From assembly GCF_030463565.1 (NCBI RefSeq), contig NC_134676.1:26516728-26580727 (forward strand): a stretch of 64,000 nt of DNA, given 5' to 3'. The first letter of the stretch is position 1. Each line of letters opens with the position of its first letter. The notes below the pieces were generated by a model, which did no database searches, had not been told where the DNA came from, and saw nothing but the letters and a program-made list of their open reading frames with translations. The DNA comes from Pelecanus crispus (lineage: Eukaryota > Chordata > Aves > Pelecaniformes > Pelecanidae). Position numbers and translations under genes: made by a program. Shown piece by piece: positions 12,600 to 25,900 of this stretch.

Positions 12600-13867
12600 A
12601 ATAGATTTTAACCTGTATACAGAGGCAGCACAGAATAGCCATTTAGAAGTTTATGATTTGCAACAGGGGCCTTACCTTTACAGGGCATTTCCTCTTCTAC
12701 TTAATTATATGAAATATTTTGAATATGCAGTACAAAATAACATAAACTGGAAAAATGAGCTGTATCTTCTATATACAAACTTTATTTCACTGGACACCAT
12801 ACAAAATATTAAACTTAAAAAAATGAAAATATTAATTTGACATCAATGCTAAGTACAGTTTTAACAATTAATTGGTCTTCAATAACAAATACGTGAGAGG
12901 CACAAATTGTGCTACAGCAGGTCTAAAAGAAGGTTCACAATGTTTTATTGGAAAAGGTAAAATTTTCAAGGTTACTTATTTAAATTTAATTTACAGTAGC
13001 TGACCAATTACAAATATTATTAAACAAAATCAAAACAGAAGCCCAGCTCATTGTAGCAGTGGCAGGGTTTTGAGGTGAGGTTTGGGAGGGTTTGGTTTTT
13101 TTTTGGTGTATTACCCCCCCTATCCCCCCCGCCCCAGAGCAGACTTCATTACTACTTCAAATATGTGAAAGGAAGCACTAAAAAATACCTTGCTTACTCT
13201 GTGTGGATATGAATCATTTGTGTGTATTGATTTGTCCTTTTTTATTTCAACTTCTTTGTAGTAGAACTGTTGCTTGAAAATTCCAGTTTACAGTTCTTGA
13301 TATCCAGAACACTACCAACCATAATCTAGCTTAATTTTCATAAACTGTTGCTGCTTGTTCCATGTAAAAGGGAAATAAAGCTGGAAAGTGCCAAGTTGAG
13401 AAAAAGTGCTCACTGCAATTAAGCAGATGTAAAGCACGGGCTGTCTGTTCATCAAGAAGTGGGTATTGTGTGCAATGCCTTAAGGATATAGTGAGACTTG
13501 TACATTGTTTAGCTCTGAATGTCTTTATTTCATGGTTAAATGTGTCTGAATTAATGATTACACAGATTATGGAAACAAGTCAGTATATTCCCATACCCTC
13601 CTTAAAATGGATTTATTTTTGTGGTTTGCTGTTTCACTTTCTTCTAGAAGTCAACAATGCAAGCATTCTCAGAAAACATATCTTTGAATGAACAGCTGTA
13701 TTAACAAATGTTGATAATAAAATATGCAATCTTTCTTATAAACATTTCCTTAACAAAAGTTTACAGAGAAAAACATGTCATAAAAAACCATGGGGTAACT
13801 GCCTCTTGATTTTGATACTTTTCTTTATTTCAGCAGGATCCAATAAGAAGAAAGTGAAAGAAGTTGG
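12600..13867 (-). other. TENT2: TENT2 3' UTR, left end not resolved
   Basis: Sequence following the stop is AT-rich and has no coding features. Several AATAAA hexamers occur on the minus strand: 13824-13829 (only 39 nt past the stop), 13612-13617, 13524-13529, 13241-13246, 12944-12949 and 12781-12786. Any of the more distal ones could end the message, and the UTR may run further left, so the left coordinate is nominal. The C/T/G-rich low-complexity patch near 13070-13135 lies inside it. Confidence 0.5.
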
Positions 13868-13942
13868 TTATCTTTTCTGTATGGTTGTTCTTAAAGGTAA
13901 TATACAGTTCAGGTCTTTCCTGTCTCGTAATACCTGCCAAGA
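13868..13942 (-). CDS. TENT2: TENT2 coding exon 14 with stop codon
   Basis: 75 nt encoding the last 24 residues, starting [18 protein letters not shown] and ending QKR, then TAA at 13868-13870. It matches the SWHxLxxxRDLNxILPxR tail of the family. Acceptor TTCCCCAG. The exon continues into the 3' UTR. Confidence 0.94.
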   Translation of the reverse strand, partial: SWQVLRDRKDLNCILPLRTTIQKR

Positions 13943-16900
13943 CTGGGGAAAAAAGTACAAGGTTTTAAAAGGCTAAATATTGCTGCCATTAATACTTAAA
14001 TACCATTGTAAGCAGTAAGCCTGACAGATCCACAAAAATAAGGTTGACATTTTTCCCTTCCTTGAAAAGAGAGGGTTTTTTTTGGGGGGTGGTGTGTTTT
14101 GGTGGTGGTGTTTTTTTGTTTTTTGGTTTTTTTTTTTTGTTTTTTTGTTTTTTTTAAGGGAACAGAAAATCCAAAAGGTACACAAAATGCAATGACCTAC
14201 CAAGGAAGGTACAGCCTTTCAAAAAGAGAGTGGATTTGTGGAGACTGAGATGTTAACATTTAAGCATTACATTGATATTTTGACTGCAAAATAATTGTCT
14301 CAAATTCACCCATGTCAAAGTTCCTGATACAAGATGTTATGACATTTCCAGAACTTAATTGTGTCTTTCAAATAGGTTATTTAAATTTTCTTCTGTATTC
14401 TAGTGTGAATTCCAGGACACATCTGTCACATCTGTTAGGCCATGAACCTGCAAGTAACTGCATTGACCCTCCTGTCTTTATGCAGAATTCATTTAAACCA
14501 CAATGTGTAATGAAAACCACAAGAAGAATAATCTCTCAAGGGCAATGAGAAAACAGATTCCTTAGGCTTCTTAAAAAAAAAGTGCAAGATATTAGTAAGT
14601 ACTTGCTGTTTTAAGCAACTGTCATTCCTTATGGTTCCTAGTAAAAAGGAGATTTTTTCAGGGCCGTAACACTCTAGCGTATAGGCTTCCAGACAGCTAG
14701 AATCAACAACTGCTTTTACATTTTTCAGAAAACACCACAGGTTTGAAACCAGGTTTTTTAATTGAAAACTCTGAGAAGTTCACTCTGCAATGAAAGAGCC
14801 CAAACTACATTGAAAACCACTGCTTTAGCAGATTCACAAAATCAAGTATTTTATGTAAAAGTATGTGAACAGTTCAGTATTTTGTATGCCAGCATGGTTA
14901 AACAGAAGGAAACTGGCATTTCTGAACAGAATTACAAAGCAAAAAATTTGCTTTTCTGACTGAGGCATCACCGTATAGCATTTCTTTTATTACAAGTATC
15001 TGGTATTGATTCCTTTTTGCTGGAGAAGCCCTCAAGATACTTAAGGACTTGATTAGCTGGAGTAAACAGGAGCCTCCAACAACAGCATAACAGGGGAGAC
15101 TAACTGGTTAAAGCTGAAGCCAGTTCTGTGCACTAATCACTAGTCATAACTACATTATGAATAGTCAGAGATCTCAGAAAACCAGAATTTGAGCTGCAAT
15201 TCCGAATGCAATGCCTATGACAGGAGACAAGCATAAGAGAGCTGGTAGTGAGGATTTTTAGAAAAAGGATGTTTAACCAAGGCCTAAATTTTCATTTGCT
15301 TCAAAGTGTCCTTGCCTCCTCCACTGACTGGAACAGTGAAAGCTCCGGTTTGAACTACTCATGTTCTAAAATTATGAGTGTGGTCTCCCTAAAGAAAAGT
15401 ACCAATTTAATTCAGTTTTCAAAAGACAGCAGAAAACCATTGGGTGGTGATACTTACAAAAAAGCGATAGTAAGAAGTATAAAACTTTATTATCAGCCAA
15501 ATTCATGTAGGAAGAAATAATGAATGAAGATAAAGTTGCAATTCTAAAGCTATTAACTACCATTAGAATTTTACACACACAAGAAAATCTGAGACAAAGT
15601 GTTTACTATTTCGAGTACCCATTTCAACTTAAGCCTGATGCTTAATGGCAGACATTATTAAATACTCTTACTAAATAATTTTCCACAAAATTTTTTAAAA
15701 ATACATTTGTATTATTTATATAGTAGAAAGCACAAAAATGTTCATAACACAAACATCAGAAACAGGCAGGTTCAATGACTAGCATTTGTATAACTATCTT
15801 GAAAACCAAAGTGACCGGAAGAATTAAATGAGATGTACTTTTTACCTTCAGAAATTCACCTTTGATAATATCAAATTTCTGTTTTTCATGTACAGCTCTA
15901 GCAGTGTTTGTCCCATCAAAGGGCTCTGCAAGATCAAACATAAACATTAAAAGTGTTAAAAAACCCCTAGAGTGAGGCTGTCTTCACTGCGCAAGTAATC
16001 AGACAAAACCCAGAGGAGTCAACATATCATTGCTTCCCAAGAGTGTTTCGAGTGGCTGATTCTATTGTGCTTCTCAATCTTTATTTCTACACAACATTCA
16101 TCCAAAACAAAGCCCCAAACTCTGAATGGTCTAATGGTATGTAATATATAACAACGTCAGGTTATTATAGCTATTGAAGCACACTATGATTGTGCTGAAT
16201 TTACGCAATAGTATTTATTTGTTACTGCTTAATGGTCTGTGATGACATCAGAATATGATTTTGCATATTAAAATGCTTTGAAACTTACTACACATGTACC
16301 TCTTGGAACTATTCACTTTAATCTCATTCAACAGCTTCTCAGTGAAATACAAGGAGTACAGTAAAACATTTACTGTAACTTTTTATATAAGATGTACCAA
16401 CTGCTGTAAAAAATGTATTTATCAGTTCATACCTATTTTACAATATCTATTCATAGGTTAACAATTTGGGGTTTCCACCTTCTAACAGACTACAAATTTA
16501 TGTGATGGTTTCCCTTTTTTTTTTGCTAACACAATTAATACTTTGGAACTTTTTTTTTTTAAATTGAAGGATTAAAAAGTACTCCTTGCTACTGATAGGG
16601 TTGCCAATATTAAAGCAATAGATACTAAAAGCTTCTGATGCAGAGACTATGCATTACAATGCACTACAAAACAGACTTTATAGTCTTTTTTGCCTTACCA
16701 GAGAACTGCTTAAGTAACATGGTATATTTCACACTGGCAGAATGTATGAAAGTCCTTAAGGGCCACAGAACCACAAAGTATTTGCTAGATGAGGTAGCTT
16801 CTTTGTTTAGTTGGTTATGAAATGCTTTTGTTCAGATAGGGACATATAGAAAAATAAAGCATTTAACAGACAGCAGAAGGGCTTATGCCATTATGGAGAC

Positions 16901-19900
16901 TGGGACTTCAAATATGGAACATGCTCTATGGCACTGTTTTTTTATTTCTGCAAGCTATTCAAATTCACAAAGAAATTGCTTCATGCAATAAATGTATCTG
17001 GCAGGTTTCTAAAAGGTGTATCTTCAAACTACCTATAAAGTGTTCAGTGGATGTTTACAGGCAGATTTATTTTACTTTAGAATGCATCATACATTTAGAG
17101 TGGAACAAAAACTGGCAATCAAATAGATATAGTTCTCTGAAATCAGTCACATAATTTGACACAGTGACCAACTGCCACTAAGAATTCCATGTCCCTTACC
17201 ATGTGAAGCAGTACAGCATTTCTTTTGTGTGTCTTAAATGTGATATTAACTGTTTCTTTAATGTTAGGATCTTTATGTACTTTATGTTGAATCACAAGAT
17301 ACGTATTTTTTAAAGCAACAACAGCAAAGATGTACAGTCTTCTGAAACCGTCAATGGGAAAAAAGGTACACTAGTCACAAAAGCTGACTCACATCTTCCC
17401 TTTATTCTTCCTGCATATTTACTGACAGTCAAAAGACAAACTCATTCCCTGGAGTGCAGCAAGAACAATTTTGCAATCAGCTACTATTTACACCACTACA
17501 TTTTCTAACCATCAAGAAAGTGAGAGTCCATTGTAAGTTATTTCATTCACACAGAGATAAGAATATTAAAAGAAAATAGGTAATACAACACTGATGCTTG
17601 AGGGAAAGGCTAAAGGGAATCATCTTTCCAAACGAAAATACAAGAAATCATAAAGCTTCAGAACTACTGCAAACCAAGCCCTGAGGAATTATTTTTAGAA
17701 TTATTTTTCACATGTGGATCTGAAAGAAGCATGAATCAGGTGCAGCTTAGATGGCTTCTGATCCAGTTTCCCTAAATGACTACCAATTTAATTGTTTCAC
17801 AAAATTGCTGTTTCTAGCTTTTCCAAACTGTCTTTTTCAACAGGAGAGTGTATGATGTTATTTGATATAGACAAGATTTAAACTGAAACCAGAACAGTCA
17901 CTAGCAATTTAGAGCTTCTAACAAGGAATGTTCACAAACACTAGCTAAAAGCAGTGTTCTCTGCATCCCCATAATGGTAATACCCTGACATTTTAAACTG
18001 TCTGAAAGAGCATCTCTACTGTATTTGTTCGTCTATCAGCAGAAATACAAGTGAGAATCAGTCTTAGGGCCAATAAAAATTAAACCAGAACACAATTTTT
18101 TCTTCAAGCGAGCCTAAATACAGCGCTACATGGAGAATTATGGCAACTTGTAGGCATAGACTTGTGTAATCTATCAACAAATATATTTAAAGCATTAAAA
18201 ATATATGCAATAATACCAATTACTGAAATTTCACTCTGCTAATTGGAAAATCTGGCAAAGACTTGGAAACCAGAATATGTTCACATGTTTAGCTAGCTTT
18301 GAAAAGCTTCTTCTCAAAGTACACAGAAGTTTACATACTTTGTTAAAACTAGTTCAGCTTAACAGCTGTTATAAGCATGAAGCCTACTTTGAATTGAAAT
18401 AGGAAATTTATTTTTTCCCTTTCAATTTAGAAGTAAAAACTTGGTATGTGAGGCTAAAACCCGCTCTTAAAATTGAAGCACACTGTAACAGGAAGGAATC
18501 AGATGTGCCACCTATAGAAAGTTTTGCTTTTTTAATAGTGCAAATGCAAGATGCAGTCTTAAAGTTCTATGTAATCAAGCCCATTTAATACAAATTCTAA
18601 AATGCCTATTTTGTATGTTCATATTCTATTTTCCAACCTGACAGAAAGAAAACCCAATTATTCAACCACATTGTAATGTCATAAAAAAATTGAGAAACAT
18701 ACAGCCCCCCCGCAACACAGCGGATCAGCATCATGTGACAGCAGCAGACACAGCTGCCCAGCATTCCCACCTCCTACATTCAGACCAGAGCCTTGGCAAT
18801 GTCTGCACTGCGCTATCCCGAATCATTTCAGCTGTGCAGATACTCTAATTCTCGCATTTCTTATCTCTGAGACTGCAGAGTCAAGTGTGCAGTCATCTTT
18901 CTGTGTATTTTTTTCCCTATGACTGGTAGTTGATTTTTTCCCCCAAAAGTCAAATAAAGAACAGGAATCCCATCATGTGGCTTCACACTGCTGTCCATAT
19001 GATTACCGCCAAGTTGGTGAGCTCTGGGCCACGAAATAACTAATTTCACCAGTAGGCAATTATTCTCTGCACAGAGCAGCACAAATGCAGAAATTACGTG
19101 CACACACACACAGGTGCGCTCCCCACCCCAGCAATCTTGAGGAGTGTCTGTCCAGCTACAAGGCTTCTGCCTTATCCCCCTCCTCCCCCAGCAAAATTGT
19201 CCCAGTTTCTAACAGCTCTTTCCATAGCATTTGGCTCCTGTCCATGTTCTATTCCTCTTTTATCCTTAAACTTCAAACCTTGATATCCTGATCCTAATAG
19301 CATCCACTTATTTACAGCTGGGGCCCAGACCACCTCTCCCATTTCAAACCTTCCCTCTTCACCCCAGTGTCCTAAACCACCTACTTCTAACTCTGCTCCC
19401 ATGCCACCCTGGTTCCTTATCCACACTCCCTTGTCCAACCAATTCCCCTTCACCTGCTGCATTCTGATTCTCACTCCCCTTTCTTACCTCTTTGTGTTAA
19501 CTGTTTCCAGTTACACAGCACCTCTCAGTCCCTTCCCTGCTTCTCTTTGCATTCTCCTAACATATCAGTCCTTCTCTTGGTCCATTAGCTTCTCTTTCCC
19601 TGTCTGAGCTTCATCTCCTACGCATGCTAACTGTTCATCTTCTCCATATAGATTCCTCACAGCAGCTGAAAGCCATCAAGAGCACACGAAGCAGGTTCCC
19701 TGTATAGTGCTGCTGCCCAGTTCAGCCTGCACTAAGAAGGTAGAGACCTGCAACTCCGAAAGGTAGCCTGAGTTTACACTCCAGTTCTGGAGGGCATTAT
19801 ACAGTCTCTGCAGAAACTGTACATTCATAAGCCAGCCAAACCCAGTAGCAACAAGGGGATCGACATAACGCATAATCTAGTCACTGCTAGGACTTGGGAT

Positions 19901-22900
19901 GCCAGAGTATTTCAAGAACAAAGAATATTCTTAGACAGGAATCTGAGTATGTGCCCACTGTGTTTTTTCAGACGCTCAATCTTGGCAAAACTGACGACTA
20001 TTTTTGCAGAGCAAGAAAACACATACTACTGTCATAAAGTCCATTCCTTGGCAAAGTCCTAATCCCTGTTCCCAAAGTAACAGGGCAATGAGTCCTCTTG
20101 AAGAAAAGGTCAAGAGAACTATTTTTAAACACTATAGAACTTAAAGCTTCCTTCTCAAATGTTTTTGATGGGACTGCTTCCAAAACTATTTACATTGCTT
20201 AAACTTCATTTTCTACATAAATATAATACATGTGTGCATTATTAAAAATACAACTAAGGTTAAGTCTAATTGAGATTTATGTGTTTAGTGTCTTAACAGT
20301 TAAAAATTATAATGCAGCTTTACATTTTACCTTCTACACAAATAAATTTGTTTCTCCATTCAATACCATCAGGTCTTGGAATAGCTTTGGCCTCGCGAAC
20401 TGAAATCATTTGATGGCTCCAACTAGGGAAAAGGAAAACAATTTGCAGAACTTTTAACTCTTGAGTCTATAATAATGTCAGTTTACATTAAAAAAAAATG
20501 TTAAATTGCTATGTCGTAAGCCTGGATAACACAGTACTTTATAATAATGAGTAATTTAGTGTAACAGTCTAATCTTCATACTTCACTATATAAGAGTAAG
20601 GAATGATGTGTGGGAAACAAGAAAAATCTTCCACAAACAGAATTTTATTTACAAAAACATCTACAAAGCAGAACATCACAGGTATCCATGAGTAACATAT
20701 ATCCACAACAGAATAATTTTTTTCAAAAAACAGTGTCAACTTGAATAGGGACACTGACATTTATTTCTAAGTTCAAGAGAAATTATGGCCTTAAATCTTT
20801 CAGAATTTTCTGGGGGGAAAAAAGGAATGTAAGGAGTTTAAGTGCAGATTCAGTCACATACTGCATTCCATTAAAAAAAAAAATTCAACAGCATAAAGAT
20901 AGCTTGCTTACAAGCCAGCATTCCTGGTGCAAGGAACCTATTATTAGAAAGCACTAACACTTTGTATATGCTGAATTTTAGATCTCCTACAAGTGTAACA
21001 GAGCAACAACTCAAATACCCGTTTGAAGATATTCTACTGCTTTCTGCACACAATTTTCCAACAACAAAACCATAGGAAACAATCACACCGAAACAGGAAC
21101 AGCAGGCAGTTTACAGGGCAATCTTCACGATGTGCCAAGCATCTTTATGATCTTTATGATGCTTGGCACAACGGTATGCCAAGCGTAATGGAAGCCAAAG
21201 CAACCACTTGCAGTTTTATGTTCTGATCTACCCAGGCAGTTTTCAGCTGCTCTTAGCTAAAGCAGGGAAATACCCTATCAGTGAAACGCCTGGATCACCA
21301 ACAATATGTCACCATATGCCTTGACTAAATGGGGGTTAGAAACAGCTGGGTAGCATGCTAGTGTTAGGTACACCTGACATGATCTCCTGACTGAATCAAT
21401 TTTTTGACATAATGCAAAGAGAGAGGAGCTTGGCTGGGTGCGTCAACCACCTGCAGTAAATCTGTAAATATCAACTGTAAATCAAAATACAGTCTATAAT
21501 TCTTCAGTTAAATTTGGAAGAACTCTTATGCTCCCTAGGCCACAGATCAGCTGCCATAACTCCGTTAAGTCAGTTTATACTAGCTAAAAATCTGTGCCTG
21601 TAATTCTACAAATTATCTTGGATACAACTCATGATCAAAACCACTTATGAAAGTGAGTTCTTTGAATAACTGTACTTCCATAGAACACATACGTAACTCT
21701 TCTATTTAAGAATATGAATAGGGCCTATTTCAAAAAGGTGCAGGACACAGCACATGAAGCATAGTTTACGATACCTTGGATTACTTTTTCACCCAATGTT
21801 GTGTATATTTAGATTTCTCTTGATATATTCTTTTGAAAATTAGTACAGGTGATGATCATTTCTAGCATTCAATGCAAACTAAAGCTTTGATTCTAACTCA
21901 TCACTCTCTCCTTAATTCCCATAGCAGACTACTTTTGCAGAATTGGAGATATTCTGAAGCACCAAATACTTTCTTACCATGTCTTTTAATACACTACCAT
22001 CAACACAAGCTTAACAAGAAATTCAGATGAATTGCTCAGAAAAAACAAACACAAAAAAAGACAAAAGAGAGAAAGCATGTGACTAGAGCATCAAAGAAGC
22101 TTAAACTGCAGCTCCAGAACATTAGTCATGAGCAGAAGGCAGCAACAGTTCAACTTTTCTGCTTTTTCTAAAAGCTTATTTAAAAATCAGAGAGATCCAG
22201 GCCGGGGGGGGGGAAGTCACGCAACACAGTATTTGATCTGTGTTTGGTTAAACCAGGCAGTATTGTTTCACTTCAAACATATAATTTTTCTCTTGACTTC
22301 TTTTTCTCTAGGTTATACTTGGCTTGATTCCTCAGCAAAAAATAAATGCATTTATAATACACTGGTTTAGCAAAAAGCAACGAAAAAGGTGACATTTCTA
22401 GCTATTTAAACAGCTTTTATTTAAACTTAAAAACCCCCCTACTTTATCTAATAGTCTCATTAAACCTTCACTAACCCTGCCTTGGTACCAAAATCAGCCC
22501 GAATTAGAAATGAATTACCAATAGCAAATGGTTTGTGTATCAATTTAAACCATTTTGGCTTGCACACAATAACTTAATTACTGCCAAACAAAACACATAT
22601 TCTCTGCATACACACTTTCAATCCGTAAGTTAACATTAACCATTTAAACATTTCAATTACCAGTTATTTCTGGTGTCACCGCCCATATTAGGTATGTGCT
22701 CCTCATGAAGGCGGCAAGAATTTGAAAGAAAAAGACCAGGCATTTCCAGTTTTAAGTGTGTATGAATACACTACAAATAGATTTAAAAGCTTATCTTTTC
22801 CAGGGTGTTCTTATAAGCCAAAGCCACTTGCATAAACACAGTAACATGGGTACAAATTGCAAGCATATTTAATTCCATATACTATTAAAAAATGATCCCT

Positions 22901-25900
22901 TTATTACCTGACCAGTTCTACCTTGAAGAGAGCTGTCAGCAACTGTATGTTATATTTTGTCACAATAATGTAAGCAATCTTTTACCATGTTCACCAAATA
23001 CAACTTTATCAGTGAATGACCTTAAACAACGGCTACATAACTTAAAATAATGAATTTAAGAGAAGTGCAGTCCCAAAGGAGACAATCTCCAAGTGCCCTA
23101 GCAGTAATTTCAGGGGAGCAAGGCCTTGCTTCAAGGTCTCACTTTGTAAACAGCCAGCCAAGTGAAAACCTGCTGCTTTCACTCATAGCTGCAGAAATGA
23201 AATCAGATACTCTCTCCAGAGGGCCTGGTAAACATGGGCCAGCTTCCAAATATTTTCTTTTGAGAACACCTCCATATATTTTTTACTTGGTCACATTCAC
23301 TGAGTGATCAGCAGACCTCTGACAGTTTGAAATACTAAAAGTTAAAATGGAGTTATAAGCATACTTCTAGCCAGCTGTATCATACAAAACATTATGCAGA
23401 CTTGAACTCTTATGGCAAGCTAATTATACAACCATGTCAGCAAATCAAGCTTTGCCGTATGTAGTGCATAAGTCCAATACATGCAGCAATTTCCAAATCA
23501 CATTTCTGGTAATTTATGAAGGGGGATAAAAATTACTTTTTATGGACACACCAAAAATCCCAGAGTAGGACTGTGGAATGTGCACTGTATAAATACATGG
23601 CAATCAGCAATTTTCGGAAAGAGCTTATAGTCTAAATAAACAAAGCAGATTAAAAGCATAAGGGAAAAAAGCATAGCACAAGGAGATAAACCTATTCACG
23701 ACTGCACAGCGTGCAAGGTTCCTGTTTCTTCCTTTGAGCCACTCCTGTTCCTTCCTTTGTGCCCTAGTCTTTGGGCCCATCCTGCCCTTAAATATTATTC
23801 ACTACATCAAGTAAAATAAAACATAGATTTTAACTGAAATACCTACTGGCCTTTGCTAGACTGAGAGGTAAGTTTAAAACAATGTATCTCCATCTTCCCT
23901 TCATCTTCCTGACCCAATACATAGTTGATCAGTTACGCATTCCAGGCAGGTGGCATCAATGACTCATTCTGTCCAAAATTATGATCTTCACACATGATCT
24001 GATCATTCTTGACTGCATGCTGTTCTTTCAGCAAACAGATCCTGTGTATCAAATGTGGTAGTATTGTGTCCTACTCCGTAGATAGGAATCTACAAAAGTC
24101 ACTCTTACAAAAATTGAAGTAGTATTCTCTTTAGGAATCTTTTCATCAAACACATTACAGTTCAATAGTGAAAGTTCACTGGCACAGTACAGGTCATCTA
24201 AATGTGACCTAACTTAATAGTCACAGTATCTGAAATATAATCTCGAAATTTCTGTGCATAAAGCCACTACTAAATGTTTTACAGGGAAAGCAAACACTGA
24301 AAAAAATATTGATTAGACCAATGAAAATACTCAACACATTCAGGAGTAAAACACTAGTTCTTCCATGAAAGGCAGAACAGAGCCCAGTGTTGTGTGTATT
24401 TAATTTTTATCCGCATTCCCACCTATAATGTTGTTTCCATCAGCAACTTGAAAGCAAATATAACAGATACTGTGGATAGTGTGATACTGTACTTGTTCTC
24501 ATTGCCTGGCTATCACACACACACAAATGTTTAAACACTACATTCTGCCTGCCTTTTCCCCAGCATGGGTATTAATTTGGGTTTCTCTTCTGCAGCCAAT
24601 TATCAGTTTTTATGAAACTATATGGAATTTTAGTATCTTCGAGACACACACCCTGCTCCTTTCAAACAGGATTTATAGTTATCAGGGATACACAGATGGT
24701 CAAGTAAACAGTATACCTGACTAAGTTTGATTTCTGTAGCAGAAAGAGTTAAAAATAATATAGGTTGCTGCATCAGGTGCGTCATTTCCTGATACGACTT
24801 CTCAGCTATGTAAACATTTTCAACACAGGAATTCCAATGGCTATTTTTTACAGGTGGGTTTGGTTTTTTTTTTTTTTTTTTTTAAAACAGGCTACCACCA
24901 GTCAAATGCTTAACACTAGAAAAACAAGCCAGATATTCTTTTTTTGTTTGGTTCATTGCTTTTTAAAAACCTTTTCCTCCCTTGATGTCAGCAACTATCC
25001 TATCTTCACTGTCCACTTTTTCAAGCTTTGTTTTAACCAGAAGCTCCCCTGTGCCTTTATGATTAAATTTAGGTAACATTTTTTCCTCATTTATGATCAT
25101 CATGAAAAATAATATTCAGGGATTACCATCAGTTCAAGTACTGATATTGCAGCATTGTTAGTCTTCATACTTCTTAGTATATCCGGCATATCTAACAGCA
25201 GACAAGAAGAACAAGTCTTCCTGGACCAGCTGCTGACTTACACAGAAATCTGCTCTTGACTGTTCACAAGCACCCAAACCAGAAAAGTCAAATTAGGTAT
25301 TTTTGCTGCATTTGGACAAGATCTTCTTTGCTAGTTTGCACAGGTAAACCAGAAACCTCTTCCTTAGCAGAAAAGATATTTACTTTCATATATATGAAGA
25401 TTAACAGCTCGTTACACAGACAAATAGTAAAGGATGCATCTAATGTCCCACATTAATTAGGAACTCAAGGACATCCTCCAGCAGTGTCTTCTAATTCACC
25501 TGTTTAGCAAACAGCACCTTGCCAGCTGAAAAGATAGGTACTCAGGAGAAACTTTTAGGATGAAATACCATTCCCTTATCTGCAGAGATCGTTGAAGGAA
25601 AATCATTTATGTGAAAATCTCTCTGAATCAGGGTTAAGCATGCACAAAATGCAATTAGTTCATGAACTGCCACAGGCCATCTGGATTTAGCTTACATATT
25701 CCACACGTGGTGCACACCCCAGAGATGTTTTCTTATAAGGGTTTCATGATTGTTCACTTCTTACATTGAGGTAAAATACAAACACTTAAAAAATTATGAC
25801 TATCCAGCAGTTATACATTTTGTTCTCCTTCCAGGAAATGGATATGATGCACATACACAGGACAGCAACATATATGAACGAACTGCCTCAGAAACAAGTT

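Noticed and set aside
13824-13829. AATAAA (minus) 39 nt after the TENT2 stop as the poly(A) signal
   Set aside because: It would leave an implausibly short 3' UTR; the more distal hexamers are equally good.
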